A stretch of DNA of 64,000 nt, from assembly GCA_016721735.1 (NCBI GenBank), contig JADKHM010000019.1:62001-126000 (forward strand). Reading direction: 5' to 3'. The notes under the pieces are model-generated. The model saw nothing but the letters and a program-made list of their open reading frames with translations, searched no databases and was not told the origin of the DNA. Shown here in pieces: positions 34,963 through 44,458 of the stretch (positions within the stretch are counted from its first letter, which is position 1; every line of letters starts with the position of its first letter). The DNA comes from Flavobacterium sp. (lineage in GTDB: Bacteria > Bacteroidota > Bacteroidia > Flavobacteriales > Flavobacteriaceae). The position numbers and the translations under genes were made by a program.

Positions 34963-35022
34963 AACACGAATTTCACGAATTAACTACACTTCGGATTAGT
35001 GTTAATTCGTGGAATTCGTGTT
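34963..35022. repeat. 22-bp inverted repeat between lemA and the TPM gene
   Basis: Arms at 34963-34984 (AACACGAATTTCACG...) and 35001-35022 (complementary, one mismatch) around a 16-nt loop. A strong hairpin just upstream of the TPM start. Its ACGAATTTCACGAATT core looks like a dispersed repeat type of this group of bacteria, but no second copy was found in the window. Confidence 0.8.
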
Positions 35023-35038
35023 TATAAAATCACAATCC

Positions 35039-35476
35039 ATGTCGAAAGTTGAAAATTTCCTCACACAAGAAGAAGAACAAGCCGTCGTAGAAGCCATTCG
35101 TAAGGCTGAATTGGAAACTTCAGGCGAGATTCGCGTGCATATCGAAAAAGAAACTTCTTTGGAAACATTTGACCGAGCGAAAGAAATTTTTCATGAATTA
35201 AGAATGGATGTCACTGAATTGAAAAATGGTGTCCTGATTTATATTGCGGTCAAAAACAAAGCTTTCGTCATTTGTGGCGATAAAGGCATTGATGACTTGG
35301 TTCCGGATAATTTTTGGGATAGTACGAAAGAGATTATGGCTTCTCAATTCAAAAGTGGAAACTTCAAGCAAGGACTGATTGACGGTATTTCAAAAGCCGG
35401 CGAACAACTCAAAAAGTACTTCCCATTTCAGGAAGGCGACACCAACGAATTATCAAACGAAATCTCAAAAGGATAA
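35039..35476 (+). CDS. Soluble TPM-domain protein
   Basis: Protein of 145 aa with the TPM (DUF477) domain and no signal peptide. The start at 35039 (MSKVENFLTQEEE) is preferred; the frame extends upstream only into the hairpin. Motifs include SGEIRVHIEKE and VFICGDKGIDDL. TPM domains are linked to photosystem repair in plants; bacterial roles are unknown. Its stop overlaps the next ATG by one base. Confidence 0.9.
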   Translation: MSKVENFLTQEEEQAVVEAIRKAELETSGEIRVHIEKETSLETFDRAKEIFHELRMDVTELKNGVLIYIAVKNKAFVICGDKGIDDLVPDNFWDSTKEIMASQFKSGNFKQGLIDGISKAGEQLKKYFPFQEGDTNELSNEISKG

Positions 35477-36273
35477 TGAAAACACCTATAATTAAGTTCC
35501 ATTTCTTTGGTTTGATATTCCTATTATTGGTTTCGAATTTTGGATTTGCACAATTTGACATTCCCAAGAAACCTGACTTTCAGACGAGTGTTTATGACTA
35601 TGCCAATGTATTGAGTGCAACGGAAAAGAAGCAACTCGAAGAAAAACTGATTCGTTATTCTGATTCGACATCCACCCAAATTGTGGTGATTACCATCGAA
35701 AGTCTAAAAGGCGAAGACATCGGAATTCTGACTCCAAAATGGGGACAAACATGGGGCATTGGAGGTAGTGAGCAAAACGACAATGGCGTGATTATCCTAC
35801 TTGCCAAAGCAGAACGAAAAATTTGGATTTCTGCCGGATATGGCCTCGAAGATAGATTGACTGCTGGTATTGGTGGTGAAATAACACGAAATATTATCAT
35901 TCCTGAATTTAAAGCAGGCAGCTACTACAACGGCTTAGACAAAGGCACCGACGCCATTATTGATGTCTTCAAAGGCAAATATAAAGGCGAAAGAAAGAAC
36001 AATAAAAAAGACAAATTCCCAGCATTACCTTTTATCATTATCGTTGTTGTTATCCTTTTTCTCATTTCACGTGGACGCAAAAACGGCGGAAATTCCGGCA
36101 ACTCAAGCGGTGGACCAAGTTTACTTGATGTCATCATCTTAAGTAGTCTCAACCGCAGTGGTGGCGGATTTGGCGGAGGAGGATTCGGTGGTGGTACTTC
36201 TGGTGGAGGCGGATTTGGTGGTGGCTTCGGTGGAGGAGGCTTTAGCGGTGGTGGAAGCGGCGGAAGTTGGTAG
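35476..36273 (+). CDS. Membrane TPM-domain protein with glycine-rich tail (YgcG-like)
   Basis: Protein of 265 aa. A signal peptide (ending FAQ) is followed by a TPM domain (about 35-160) with YANVLSATEKKQLEEKL and GVIILLAKAERKIWIS, then a membrane helix (about 183-198) and a C-terminal glycine-rich repeat (GGGGFGGG units). This layout is usual for YgcG-type proteins. Translationally coupled to the soluble TPM gene and close to lemA. Confidence 0.92.
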   Translation: MKTPIIKFHFFGLIFLLLVSNFGFAQFDIPKKPDFQTSVYDYANVLSATEKKQLEEKLIRYSDSTSTQIVVITIESLKGEDIGILTPKWGQTWGIGGSEQNDNGVIILLAKAERKIWISAGYGLEDRLTAGIGGEITRNIIIPEFKAGSYYNGLDKGTDAIIDVFKGKYKGERKNNKKDKFPALPFIIIVVVILFLISRGRKNGGNSGNSSGGPSLLDVIILSSLNRSGGGFGGGGFGGGTSGGGGFGGGFGGGGFSGGGSGGSW

Positions 36274-36282
36274 TTATAAAAT

Positions 36283-36350
36283 GCTCGCAAAGACGCAGAG
36301 CCGCAAAGGATTTTGATAAATAATATTGCGTCTTCGCGCCTTTGCGAGAG
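36283..36350. repeat. Inverted pair of CTCGCAAAGACGC repeats
   Basis: GCTCGCAAAGACGCAGAGCC at the left and GCGTCTTCGCGCCTTTGCGAG at the right, imperfectly complementary. The left unit matches copies near 2799 and 5611. Confidence 0.65.
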
Positions 36351-36363
36351 ATATAAACAAAAC

Positions 36364-36392
36364 AAAAAAGCTACAATTTCTGTAGCTTTTTT
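36364..36392. terminator. Bidirectional terminator between the TPM and esterase genes
   Basis: Stem AAAAAAGCTACA / TGTAGCTTTTTT around a 5-nt loop, with A/T tracts giving a U run on both strands. It abuts the esterase stop codon at 36393. Confidence 0.9.
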
Positions 36393-37772
36393 TTAGTTTC
36401 GAACTAACTTGATTGGTAGAATTTCACCAGTATTGCTTTTCAAAATATAAATCCCTCTTGACAGTTCTTCAGGCAATTGAAAAATTCCGTTAGATAAAGC
36501 AATTGTTTGAACTTGATTCCCAAGTACATCAAAAATGTCAAAATTGATTGGTATTGGAATTCCTTCGACAAATAGTTTCCCAGAAAGTGTTTGAATTATC
36601 TTTGGTGATTGATAGTTTGAAGTTGCAACGGCTAAATTTTCATTTTGAAATAACCATTGATAAAGCGCTCCAAACTCTCCTTTCCAATAATTCTCCGAAT
36701 GTGTTCCGTAAGTGTCAAACTTTGTGAAGGCATTGGCAGCTGTCAGTCCTTTTTGGATCAAGTTATTTCGAATTGTAGTGATGTTTGGGACCATCGTAAT
36801 CGACTCAGTAGTTTCTGCCACAAAATACATACGGTGGTCCTGCAAACCGCTTACTGTAGTGTTGATATAGTTATTCAAATCGGTCAAAGCAAACCAATAT
36901 GCAGGACTCAAATTTCCTGCTTTTCGAAAAGCATTAGGATATTCACAAACACCATAAGTAGCAATCAATCCACCCATTGAACTTCCGATTAACGCATTCA
37001 TCGCTGGTTCCGGACGCGTTCGGTAATTTGCGTCGATATACGGTTTTAAGGTGTTCGCCATAAATGAAGCATATTCAGCGCCATTTCCTCCACCATATTG
37101 CGTATTGACCCATGGAGAATACTCATTAAGTCGTTCGCTGCCACCATTATCAATTCCGACGACAATCGCTCCGTAATCGCCTTCATTAAACAACGTATTT
37201 AAGGTTTCATCTACTTGCCATTCTCCAGAAAACGAAGTGTTATTGTCAAACAAATTCTGTCCATCCTGCATATACAAAACTGGATAATTCTTAGTAGATG
37301 TCGCATAATCAGGAGGCAAATACAACCATATCCTTCTAGTTGTACTCAATTGTGGAATCCCGAAAGAATTGCTTAAAATTTGAACGTTGGATGCTGCTGT
37401 ACTTGTTGCACCACTTCCCAAATCTTCCCAAGATTGAATCGTCAGGTTGATGGTTTGAGGTAAATTAGTAAAGGTAAAACTGCGATTAGGCAAATAACTC
37501 CCTATCGCATTGCCTTCAACGGTTGCCCAACTTCCTCTTGTGAATTTATATTCAACCGTTCCGGTTCCTTGTGGAATCATGATTTGCCAATTCCCTAAGC
37601 CATCGGATTGCATTGTATAATTTGGATCTCCAGCGTTCCATGTATTGACCGAACCTGCCAAATATATAGTCGCATTTGCAGGAGTATTCGATGGAAGTGA
37701 AGTAATTTTCAATGTGACTTGAGCGAAAAGACCTGAGACGCAGAAAAACAGAAGGACTACAGCGTGTTTCAT
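36393..37772 (-). CDS. Secreted esterase with N-terminal carbohydrate-binding-like and T9SS sorting domains
   Basis: Protein of 459 aa: signal peptide ending GLFAQ; a beta-sandwich (about 20-115, with WNAGDPNYTMQSDGLGNWQ) like CBM20/48 starch-binding domains; an alpha/beta-hydrolase of the putative-esterase family (about 130-385) with the nucleophile in GSSMGG and a catalytic-type histidine in THSENYWKGEF; and a short C-terminal sorting-like tail (about 390-459). The tail ends ILPIKLVRN and has VLGNQVQTIALSNG, typical of type A sorting domains. Expected to be exported by T9SS; the substrate is unknown but may be an acylated carbohydrate or siderophore. Confidence 0.85.
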   Translation of the reverse strand: MKHAVVLLFFCVSGLFAQVTLKITSLPSNTPANATIYLAGSVNTWNAGDPNYTMQSDGLGNWQIMIPQGTGTVEYKFTRGSWATVEGNAIGSYLPNRSFTFTNLPQTINLTIQSWEDLGSGATSTAASNVQILSNSFGIPQLSTTRRIWLYLPPDYATSTKNYPVLYMQDGQNLFDNNTSFSGEWQVDETLNTLFNEGDYGAIVVGIDNGGSERLNEYSPWVNTQYGGGNGAEYASFMANTLKPYIDANYRTRPEPAMNALIGSSMGGLIATYGVCEYPNAFRKAGNLSPAYWFALTDLNNYINTTVSGLQDHRMYFVAETTESITMVPNITTIRNNLIQKGLTAANAFTKFDTYGTHSENYWKGEFGALYQWLFQNENLAVATSNYQSPKIIQTLSGKLFVEGIPIPINFDIFDVLGNQVQTIALSNGIFQLPEELSRGIYILKSNTGEILPIKLVRN

Positions 37773-37791
37773 ACCAATTAATTTTAAAGAA

Positions 37792-37799
37792 CAAAATTA
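37792..37799 (-). promoter_or_regulatory. -7 box for the esterase gene
   Basis: TAATTTTG on the minus strand fits TAnnTTTG and ends 19 nt before the ATG at 37772. No -33 TTTG was found at the usual distance. Confidence 0.35.
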
Positions 37800-37847
37800 G
37801 TCGATTTGAAACTGATATAACTATTTAAAAGTAAACTAATCGACAAG

Positions 37848-40628
37848 TTAATGCATCATAAATCGGCCGCCGCGTGAAGGTTTCTCTTTTCCTGCAAACT
37901 TTTCAATTTTATAAGTCAATGAAAACATCACGTAACGCTTCAAAACAATGTTCTCTTCATCACGAATCGTTGTGGGCGTAATCGTTCTGGAATTGCTCTG
38001 ATTTTGATCTAACAGATCGTAAACTTTCACTTTAGCCGTAAACTTTTTATTATAGAAACTATAGGCTAAACTAGTATTCCATAAATAGAAATCTTTTTTA
38101 AATCCGTCGGCGATATTGGAATTGTAAGTATAACCAAAATCATTACCGAACACCCATTTCTTCGGCCAATAGGTCGTGGTTTGCAAATTGAATCGATGCA
38201 AAACATTGGAAGTAGATTCAATAATATAATTCTTGTATGTCGTATTATTGAATGACACATTATACGTCGGATTAATCGTCAGCAATTCCCCATATTCATA
38301 GGTAAAGCCGACTCTAGGTGTAAATTGAATAGCATCTGCTTCAAATGGTTCGCCGTTGGTAAATCCTTTCGACTTTGTGTAGTTATTTTGAATACCGAAA
38401 TTTACTTTATACGTATGCGTTTCTTTTTTAAAAGTCTTATTCCAATGTCCGCCAAACCATGATTCTACTGTGCCCGCGACATTTTCGTAGGTGGTTGTCC
38501 GTTTTCCGTTCGCATCGAAAACCGTCGAAGAGACTACTTGACTGTCATAGAAATCGCCTCCACCATAAATCGTATAACCTGTTCTTGTAGCATAATCAAA
38601 ATTGTTGAAATTGAGATAAATGGAATGATTCTTAATCAAATCAATATCCGGATTTCCGACAAAAGTATTCAACGGATTAGCGATGTTTTCAACCGGAAGC
38701 AACTGATTGGCTCGTGGCATGTTGACTTGATAATCGTAATTAAACCAAATGTGCTTCGACTTCGCCAATTCATAATTAAAATTAGCTTGTGCATAGGGAA
38801 AGAAGTACTCTTTATTCAGCAAGAATTCGTTACCCAGATAGTTCGAGGTATTCTCAAATTGAACTATGTTGGTTCCACCAGTCATCGACAAAGAGTACTT
38901 TTTCTTCTGAATGGAAAACCCAGATTTTGGGCAAATCATTTTGACAGTCGACTTGGTAAAATTGGATAGTTCTGAATTGAAACTAGTATAGGCTTGTGTG
39001 GTTCCATCATAATCAAACGACTGTCTTTCTTCGATGCTAGTGTCGCGTTTGATATAAACGCCAACACTGACTTGCAACGAATCGATAATGGGTTCCATAA
39101 ATTGAACTTCTCCATCATAGACATCTCTGATGTTTCTATTATTAATTTTCTGATCTCGAATATCTGCCGGCGCAGCGTTTTGATAAAAAATAGAGGTCGA
39201 TCGATTGAGCGAATTGACCTTTTCGTTCGTATTGTCATTCGATACATAAATGTTGATGTTGCGTCCTTTTCTTCTAAATGCTTTATTAAAATTGATATTG
39301 TTGCTAAAGTTGGTTCGATCGTTTTCATCAAAAGTTTCTGACGACGCCTCATTGAGCAAATCTTCGTTCTCGCCTACAGAAGATTGGGTGGAGCTTGAGC
39401 CGTACTTGCTATTCGATTTTTGAAATTTCGATGTAAATTCAATCACGCCCGTCGAATCGATTTTGCGTTCAAAAATGGTATTGAGATTATGTCCGTAACG
39501 ATCTTCGTTCGTTCTAGAAATGGACGAGGTTGTAAAATTTCCCGTGGGCAAGAAATTGATTTGACTAGTTTTGTTTGTATTGCTTGAATTGGCATTGGTG
39601 TAAAAATAACTGCCATTTGAATCTAAATTTTTCACCCATTCATCCGCATAATTCACGCCTACCATACTCGATCTTGTAATGCCTTTATTTCCACCAAAAC
39701 GCATATTCCCGATTCCGTAACTGCCGTCACTATTGTAAAAATAAGCCACATTCCTGCCGCCGCCCATATTGTCAAAAACCTCATCCATAGAAAAACCTGT
39801 CGAGTTGATGTTGTTTGCAGAAGCCAGCACGCTCACCTTTCGCTTGTTCTTAAAATAATTGAGCAAGGCACTACTTTCGTATCGTTTGTCCGAACCATAA
39901 CCGCCCATAAATTTCCCAAACAAACCCTTGTTCTTGTCTTCATCAATTGTTAGGTTGATGCTGGCATTATTTGAAGTTGCAGCTTGTTTGGTGAGTTCTT
40001 CTTTTTTTGTTTTGGTGTCCGAAATTTGCACTTTGTTGATAATGTCCGAAGGCAAGCTTTGTAGCGCAATCTTTCCGTCTTTGTCAAAAAAGGGCTTGCC
40101 ATTGACCAAAACTTGATTCACCTCTTTACCGTTGACGGTAATTTTGCCATCAGAATCAATTTCAACTCCAGGCAATTGTTTTAGCAACGTTTCTACATTC
40201 GAATCTGGACGAACTTTAAACGAAGACGCATTAAACTCTAACGTATCTTTCTTGATCCGAATCGGTGGCGCCTCGCTTTTGACGATGACTTCATTCAGAT
40301 TATTGGCGTTTTCTTCCAAGCGTAGAATTCCAAAATCTTTTGACTCTACCATCGATTCCAATTCTTGCTTGAAGGATTGATAACCGATGTAAGACACTTT
40401 CAAAAAAACAGGTTTGTTGATTTTTCTGGTTTCCATTTTAAACGAGCCGTTTTTGTCAGTAATCGTATAATCAATGACGGTCGAATCTTTGACAGACGTG
40501 AGGTAAACGGTCGCGGACTCTAGCGGAACTTGCGTGTTCTTCTCGAGTATTTTTCCTTTAATAGAAATTGTATTTTGAGAAAACACAAACGTGGTAAGAA
40601 ACAAGAGGATCAGGTAATATTTAGGCAG
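37848..40628 (-). CDS. TonB-dependent-receptor-like outer-membrane beta-barrel protein
   Basis: Protein of about 926 aa in the outer-membrane beta-barrel family with an N-terminal carboxypeptidase-like regulatory domain (about 20-100), a plug (LLKQLPGVEIDSDGKITVNGKEV) and a long beta-barrel ending RGGRFMMH. No SusD partner is next to it, so the cargo is unknown. There is no ATG in frame: an in-frame TAG lies at 40644-40646, and the first candidate that yields a full signal peptide (PKYYLILLFLTTFVFSQ) is a CTG at 40626-40628. A TTG at 40604 would give a truncated signal. The start is therefore uncertain. Confidence 0.85.
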   Translation of the reverse strand: MPKYYLILLFLTTFVFSQNTISIKGKILEKNTQVPLESATVYLTSVKDSTVIDYTITDKNGSFKMETRKINKPVFLKVSYIGYQSFKQELESMVESKDFGILRLEENANNLNEVIVKSEAPPIRIKKDTLEFNASSFKVRPDSNVETLLKQLPGVEIDSDGKITVNGKEVNQVLVNGKPFFDKDGKIALQSLPSDIINKVQISDTKTKKEELTKQAATSNNASINLTIDEDKNKGLFGKFMGGYGSDKRYESSALLNYFKNKRKVSVLASANNINSTGFSMDEVFDNMGGGRNVAYFYNSDGSYGIGNMRFGGNKGITRSSMVGVNYADEWVKNLDSNGSYFYTNANSSNTNKTSQINFLPTGNFTTSSISRTNEDRYGHNLNTIFERKIDSTGVIEFTSKFQKSNSKYGSSSTQSSVGENEDLLNEASSETFDENDRTNFSNNINFNKAFRRKGRNINIYVSNDNTNEKVNSLNRSTSIFYQNAAPADIRDQKINNRNIRDVYDGEVQFMEPIIDSLQVSVGVYIKRDTSIEERQSFDYDGTTQAYTSFNSELSNFTKSTVKMICPKSGFSIQKKKYSLSMTGGTNIVQFENTSNYLGNEFLLNKEYFFPYAQANFNYELAKSKHIWFNYDYQVNMPRANQLLPVENIANPLNTFVGNPDIDLIKNHSIYLNFNNFDYATRTGYTIYGGGDFYDSQVVSSTVFDANGKRTTTYENVAGTVESWFGGHWNKTFKKETHTYKVNFGIQNNYTKSKGFTNGEPFEADAIQFTPRVGFTYEYGELLTINPTYNVSFNNTTYKNYIIESTSNVLHRFNLQTTTYWPKKWVFGNDFGYTYNSNIADGFKKDFYLWNTSLAYSFYNKKFTAKVKVYDLLDQNQSNSRTITPTTIRDEENIVLKRYVMFSLTYKIEKFAGKEKPSRGGRFMMH

Positions 40629-40717
40629 AAAAAAATTTCGTTGCTATTGCTATAATAACAACGAAATTCGGCATTTAGTACGAGAGAAAAAAATTCTTAC
40701 AAAATTTTATGTTTTGT

Positions 40718-42028
40718 TTATTTCTCTCTAATATAAATATCAATCGGAACACCAGAAAAATCCCAGTTTTCGCGAATCTTATTTTCTAAGAAACGTTTGT
40801 AAGCTTCTTTGACATACTGCGGCAAATTGGCAAAAAATACAAACTGAGGTGTCGGCGTTGGCAATTGCATGCAATATTTTATTTTTACATATTTCCCTTT
40901 CAATGCTGGCGGCGGATAACCTTCGATGACTTTTAACATGTAGTCATTAAATTTTGACGTCGCTATATGTTGCTTTCTGTTTTCAAAAACTTGAACCGTT
41001 GTTTCGAGTGCTTTCAAAAGTCTTTGTTTGGTTAAAGCGGAAACAAAAAGAATTGGCACATCGGTAAATGGCATGAGTTCTTTGCGAATTTTTTCTTCGT
41101 AATCTCGCGTCGACATGGTGTCTTTTTCGACCAAGTCCCATTTGTTGACTAAGATCACAACGCCTTTTCGGTTTTTCTCTGCCAACCAAAATATACTTTG
41201 ATCTTGTCCTTCAAATCCGCGTGTCGCATCGATAATTAAGATACAAACGTCGGCATGTTCAATCGCACGAACCGAGCGCATTACCGAATAAAACTCAAGA
41301 TCTTCTTTTACTTTCGCTTTTCGGCGGATTCCAGCCGTATCGACTAGATTGAATTCAAATCCAAAACGGTCAAATTTGGTATCGATGGCATCACGAGTTG
41401 TTCCCGCAATGTCCGTTACCATAAAACGTTCTTTGCCAATTAAAGCATTGATGAAACTCGATTTTCCTGCGTTAGGGCGACCTACCACTGCAAAACGAGG
41501 CAATTCAATTTCTTCTTGTGTAGGTTCTGGCTTGATTGGGAAAGCTTCGATAAGAGCGTCTAGCAAATCTCCAGTTCCGCTTCCAGAAATACTAGCAAAG
41601 GTGTAATAATCACCCAATCCTAAATTATAAAATTCGATCGCGTCTTTTTCACGCATCGCATTATCTACTTTATTAACCGCCAACAAAACGGGTTTGGTTA
41701 CTTTTCGCAACAATTTTGCGACCGCTTCGTCCATGGGTGTGATGCCTTCTTCTACGTCGGTTACGAAAATGATTACGTCGGCTTCGTCGATGGCGAGTTC
41801 TACTTGCTTGCGGATTTCCGCTTCAAAAACGTCATCAGAACCGCGAATATAACCGCCAGTATCAATGACAGAAAACTCTTTTCCATTCCATTCGCTTTTC
41901 CCGTAATTTCGGTCGCGCGTCACGCCTGATACCGAATCTACGATGGCTTCTCTTCTCTGAATCAACCGATTAAAAAGGGTTGATTTTCCTACGTTGGGTC
42001 TTCCGACTATGGCTACAATGTTATTCAT
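40718..42028 (-). CDS. der: Ribosome-assembly GTPase Der (EngA)
   Basis: Protein of 436 aa with two tandem G domains: GRPNVGKS, DTGG and NKVD, then GRPNAGKS, DTAG and NKWD. A C-terminal KH-like domain ends PIDIYIREK. It acts in 50S subunit maturation. The start at 42028 (MNNIVAIVG) is chosen over an upstream in-frame start 8 codons away. Confidence 0.96.
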   Translation of the reverse strand: MNNIVAIVGRPNVGKSTLFNRLIQRREAIVDSVSGVTRDRNYGKSEWNGKEFSVIDTGGYIRGSDDVFEAEIRKQVELAIDEADVIIFVTDVEEGITPMDEAVAKLLRKVTKPVLLAVNKVDNAMREKDAIEFYNLGLGDYYTFASISGSGTGDLLDALIEAFPIKPEPTQEEIELPRFAVVGRPNAGKSSFINALIGKERFMVTDIAGTTRDAIDTKFDRFGFEFNLVDTAGIRRKAKVKEDLEFYSVMRSVRAIEHADVCILIIDATRGFEGQDQSIFWLAEKNRKGVVILVNKWDLVEKDTMSTRDYEEKIRKELMPFTDVPILFVSALTKQRLLKALETTVQVFENRKQHIATSKFNDYMLKVIEGYPPPALKGKYVKIKYCMQLPTPTPQFVFFANLPQYVKEAYKRFLENKIRENWDFSGVPIDIYIREK

Positions 42029-42392
42029 AATGCTTTTTGAAATATTGCGCAAAGGTAGGTAAAAAAGCGAGAGAGTTGCAAGTAACTGAGTCGCTGAGTT
42101 TTTGGCTGTTTTTTTAGGAGCTAATCCAGCTATCCGCTAAATCTTTTTTGCCACCCGAGCGAAGCGAACTGAGGAAGTAAACAACGGCAAAAAAGGATAT
42201 TGCTGCTATCTGGGCTAGTCATTATCGTCTCGGAGATGCTGCGTGAGCGATGGCAGCAAGTACCGCGTACTGCGAACAGCGCGACGCAAGGAGGAACGAC
42301 GCAGCGACACGCCCAAATAAAAAAGAGCCTTAATTGAGACTCTTTTTCTTAATTTATGCTATCCTTCTTTTATAAGACTCTTGTAAGTTTAT
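42029..42392. other. 364-bp intergenic region with decayed palindromic element
   Basis: No gene found. At 42117-42217 it has GGAGCTAATCCAGCTATCCG and, after an inverted TTTTTTGCC / GGCAAAAAAGG pair, CTGCTATCTGGGCTAG, which is the dispersed element in the opposite orientation. The next 90 bp are GC-rich with CGACGCAG-type stretches. A terminator ends the region. Confidence 0.55.
42320..42347. terminator. Terminator after the endonuclease gene
   Basis: Stem AAAAAGAG / CTCTTTTT (42320-42327 and 42340-42347) with an inner partial stem; T tracts on both strands, about 45 bp beyond the endonuclease stop. Confidence 0.75.
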
Positions 42393-44072
42393 TTATTCTT
42401 TTACAAATTTTGCCCAGCGGTTACCAACTTTTATGAGATAAACACTAGCGGGTAAAGCGGCCACGTTAATGGCATTGTGATTCGATTTTTCACTTCTTAT
42501 TTGTCGGCCAGTTTGGTCATAGATGGCAACAGTCTCGTTTTTTTCGGATGAGGAAAGTTCAAATTGCAATTCGTCTTTAACAGGATTCGGATGAACAATC
42601 AAAGAACTACTAGACGACGGGGAGAATTGCTCATTGCTCAACACCGAAAATTGAAACGTAGCACTCACGGGTAAATGATTGGAAGTCGTATAATAATAAT
42701 CGGCAATTGAACTAGCGACACTTGTTTCTCTGTTCGCACTGCTGGAGACATAGCTTCCAAACAATTCGTTGGATATAATCATATGCTCAATAATGGGACT
42801 ATTTCCCAAAGTATTGGTTAGCGATTGCGTGATGCCGTTGTAGTCGGTTTGATCATCCATAAAATTTTTGTAGGGAGAATCGATGCAGTTGCAAGCTGTA
42901 CTTGTTGTTCCGGTCAAGTAATCATTGAAATCTCCAATGATCATCAGGTTTTTTGCATTGTAAGTGGCTCCGTCTAGTACGGTTTTTAAGGCTTGAGCTG
43001 CACCCAATCTTCGGGTGTAACTCATGGCATTACCATCTTCTGCTTTCGCATGAATATTGACCAATGACATTGGAACCAAAGTACTTCCAGCCAACAAATT
43101 GACATTGTAAAGCGATGGATAGCGTCCGCTAGACCAATTATAGTAGTAAGAGTTACCTTGAGCAGGAACGCCATTGCTTAATTCTTCTGAACTCACCAAT
43201 TGCACTCTAGATTTCTTAAAAATGATTCCTTGTCGCTGGTTGCAATCGCCCGAATTTGCCGGTGCAATAGTTCCGTCCCAAACATCGCTCCCTAAAAGCG
43301 AGACCAGCGTTGCAATCGTTGGAGTGACAACCGTATTGGAAACTTCTTGAATGCAATAGATATCTGAATTCATTTGAAGCATTGCAGCTGCAATATTGTT
43401 GATCTGGAGCGGTTCGTCAGTGGGTCCGAATTGGCCGCAACCCAGCCATTCCGTATTCCAATTGGTGATTTTGAAAATACCTGCATTCGGATTGGTTGCT
43501 TGTGGTTCGCCTGTTACTTTTACGTTTTTAATCTCCCAAGTGGCACTTTGGCCAGCAATGCTATTGTAGCGAAACGCAATCCTTGAATTTTCTGACTTGA
43601 CCTCGTCAGGAATAATAAGTTCCCCTGACGCAATATATTGCCATGCTACTGGAACATTTTGATTGAATCCTGTTAGTTCAACCCATTGTGTGCTTGAGGG
43701 ATCACCTGTATAATCAGCGGTGGCATACACTTTATACCAACCTTCAGCCACTCCAACATTGAATACAGCCGCGCTTCCTCGCGTGTGATTGAACGTTAGT
43801 TTGACATTGTCGGTTTGGGTAAGGTTCATTATTGGGCTGACGAGCCAATCCTCATTTTCATAATTTTGACCTCCAACATAACCACTGCAGACGGCGCCAT
43901 AGGTAAAGCTATGATTCCAAGTTTGGGCACCTGTCACGCTAAAAGTAGTAAACGTGTCGAAACTTTGTTGGGTAAGCAAACTCTGATCGAGGATGTTGGT
44001 TTGAGCGGTCACTAAGTTAACACTGAAACCCGAAAGGATTACCAATAGCAGCATTCTGGTCAATTTTTGCAT
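42393..44072 (-). CDS. Secreted endonuclease/exonuclease/phosphatase-family protein with T9SS sorting domain
   Basis: Protein of 559 aa. The start at 44072 (MQKLTRMLLLVIL) gives a clean signal peptide ending VTAQT. A beta-sandwich (about 25-180, ENEDWLVSPIMNL) is followed by the EEP domain (about 195-480) with NWNTEWLG, IYCIQEVS, VNIHAKAED, IIGDFNDYLTG and SNHLPVSATF, which are the metal and catalytic segments. The C-terminal sorting domain has LIVHPNPVKDELQFELS and ends WAKFVKE. Probably a secreted nuclease or phosphodiesterase for nutrient scavenging. Confidence 0.9.
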   Translation of the reverse strand: MQKLTRMLLLVILSGFSVNLVTAQTNILDQSLLTQQSFDTFTTFSVTGAQTWNHSFTYGAVCSGYVGGQNYENEDWLVSPIMNLTQTDNVKLTFNHTRGSAAVFNVGVAEGWYKVYATADYTGDPSSTQWVELTGFNQNVPVAWQYIASGELIIPDEVKSENSRIAFRYNSIAGQSATWEIKNVKVTGEPQATNPNAGIFKITNWNTEWLGCGQFGPTDEPLQINNIAAAMLQMNSDIYCIQEVSNTVVTPTIATLVSLLGSDVWDGTIAPANSGDCNQRQGIIFKKSRVQLVSSEELSNGVPAQGNSYYYNWSSGRYPSLYNVNLLAGSTLVPMSLVNIHAKAEDGNAMSYTRRLGAAQALKTVLDGATYNAKNLMIIGDFNDYLTGTTSTACNCIDSPYKNFMDDQTDYNGITQSLTNTLGNSPIIEHMIISNELFGSYVSSSANRETSVASSIADYYYTTSNHLPVSATFQFSVLSNEQFSPSSSSSLIVHPNPVKDELQFELSSSEKNETVAIYDQTGRQIRSEKSNHNAINVAALPASVYLIKVGNRWAKFVKE

Positions 44073-44458
44073 AAGGATTGGTTTTGCGATAGACAAATGA
44101 AACAAATTTTGTTACAGATTATCTACACTTCATGTTAATTCTCGCAAACATACAAATAAAACCAATTGACAGCTTCAGAAAACTTTGAGAGCAGTTATGA
44201 AATTCGAAATGACTTTAAGGGGGGTGCATTTTGTGTTTTAAGTTCAATTTTTTAGCAACTTGCAAGCAATTTCTAAAACGGTAGAGACCTATCATTATAG
44301 ACTAAGCCATATTATATTATTTCGAATGACTTCAAGATTGCAGATTGATTGTTGGACAGCGTGCGGACATTGAATTAGCCATTTTTTAAGCGTTTAATAC
44401 AATAATATTTAGTAAATTAGCTAGACCATACAAACAACTCACTGCTAAAAGGATCGTT
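44073..44458. other. 386-bp divergent intergenic region
   Basis: No gene seen. It contains the endonuclease promoter box, two similar stretches ATTCGAAATGACTTTAAG and TTTCGAATGACTTCAAG (around 44200 and 44320), and an AT-rich tail before the 44459 gene. Nothing else could be recognised. Confidence 0.5.
44145..44152 (-). promoter_or_regulatory. -7 box for the endonuclease gene
   Basis: TATGTTTG on the minus strand fits TAnnTTTG, 72 nt before the ATG at 44072. No -33 element was found. Confidence 0.35.

Noticed and set aside
35925..36365. Proline-rich minus-strand ORF opposite the TPM gene
   Set aside because: Antisense of the glycine-rich tail (GGN codons read as CCN).
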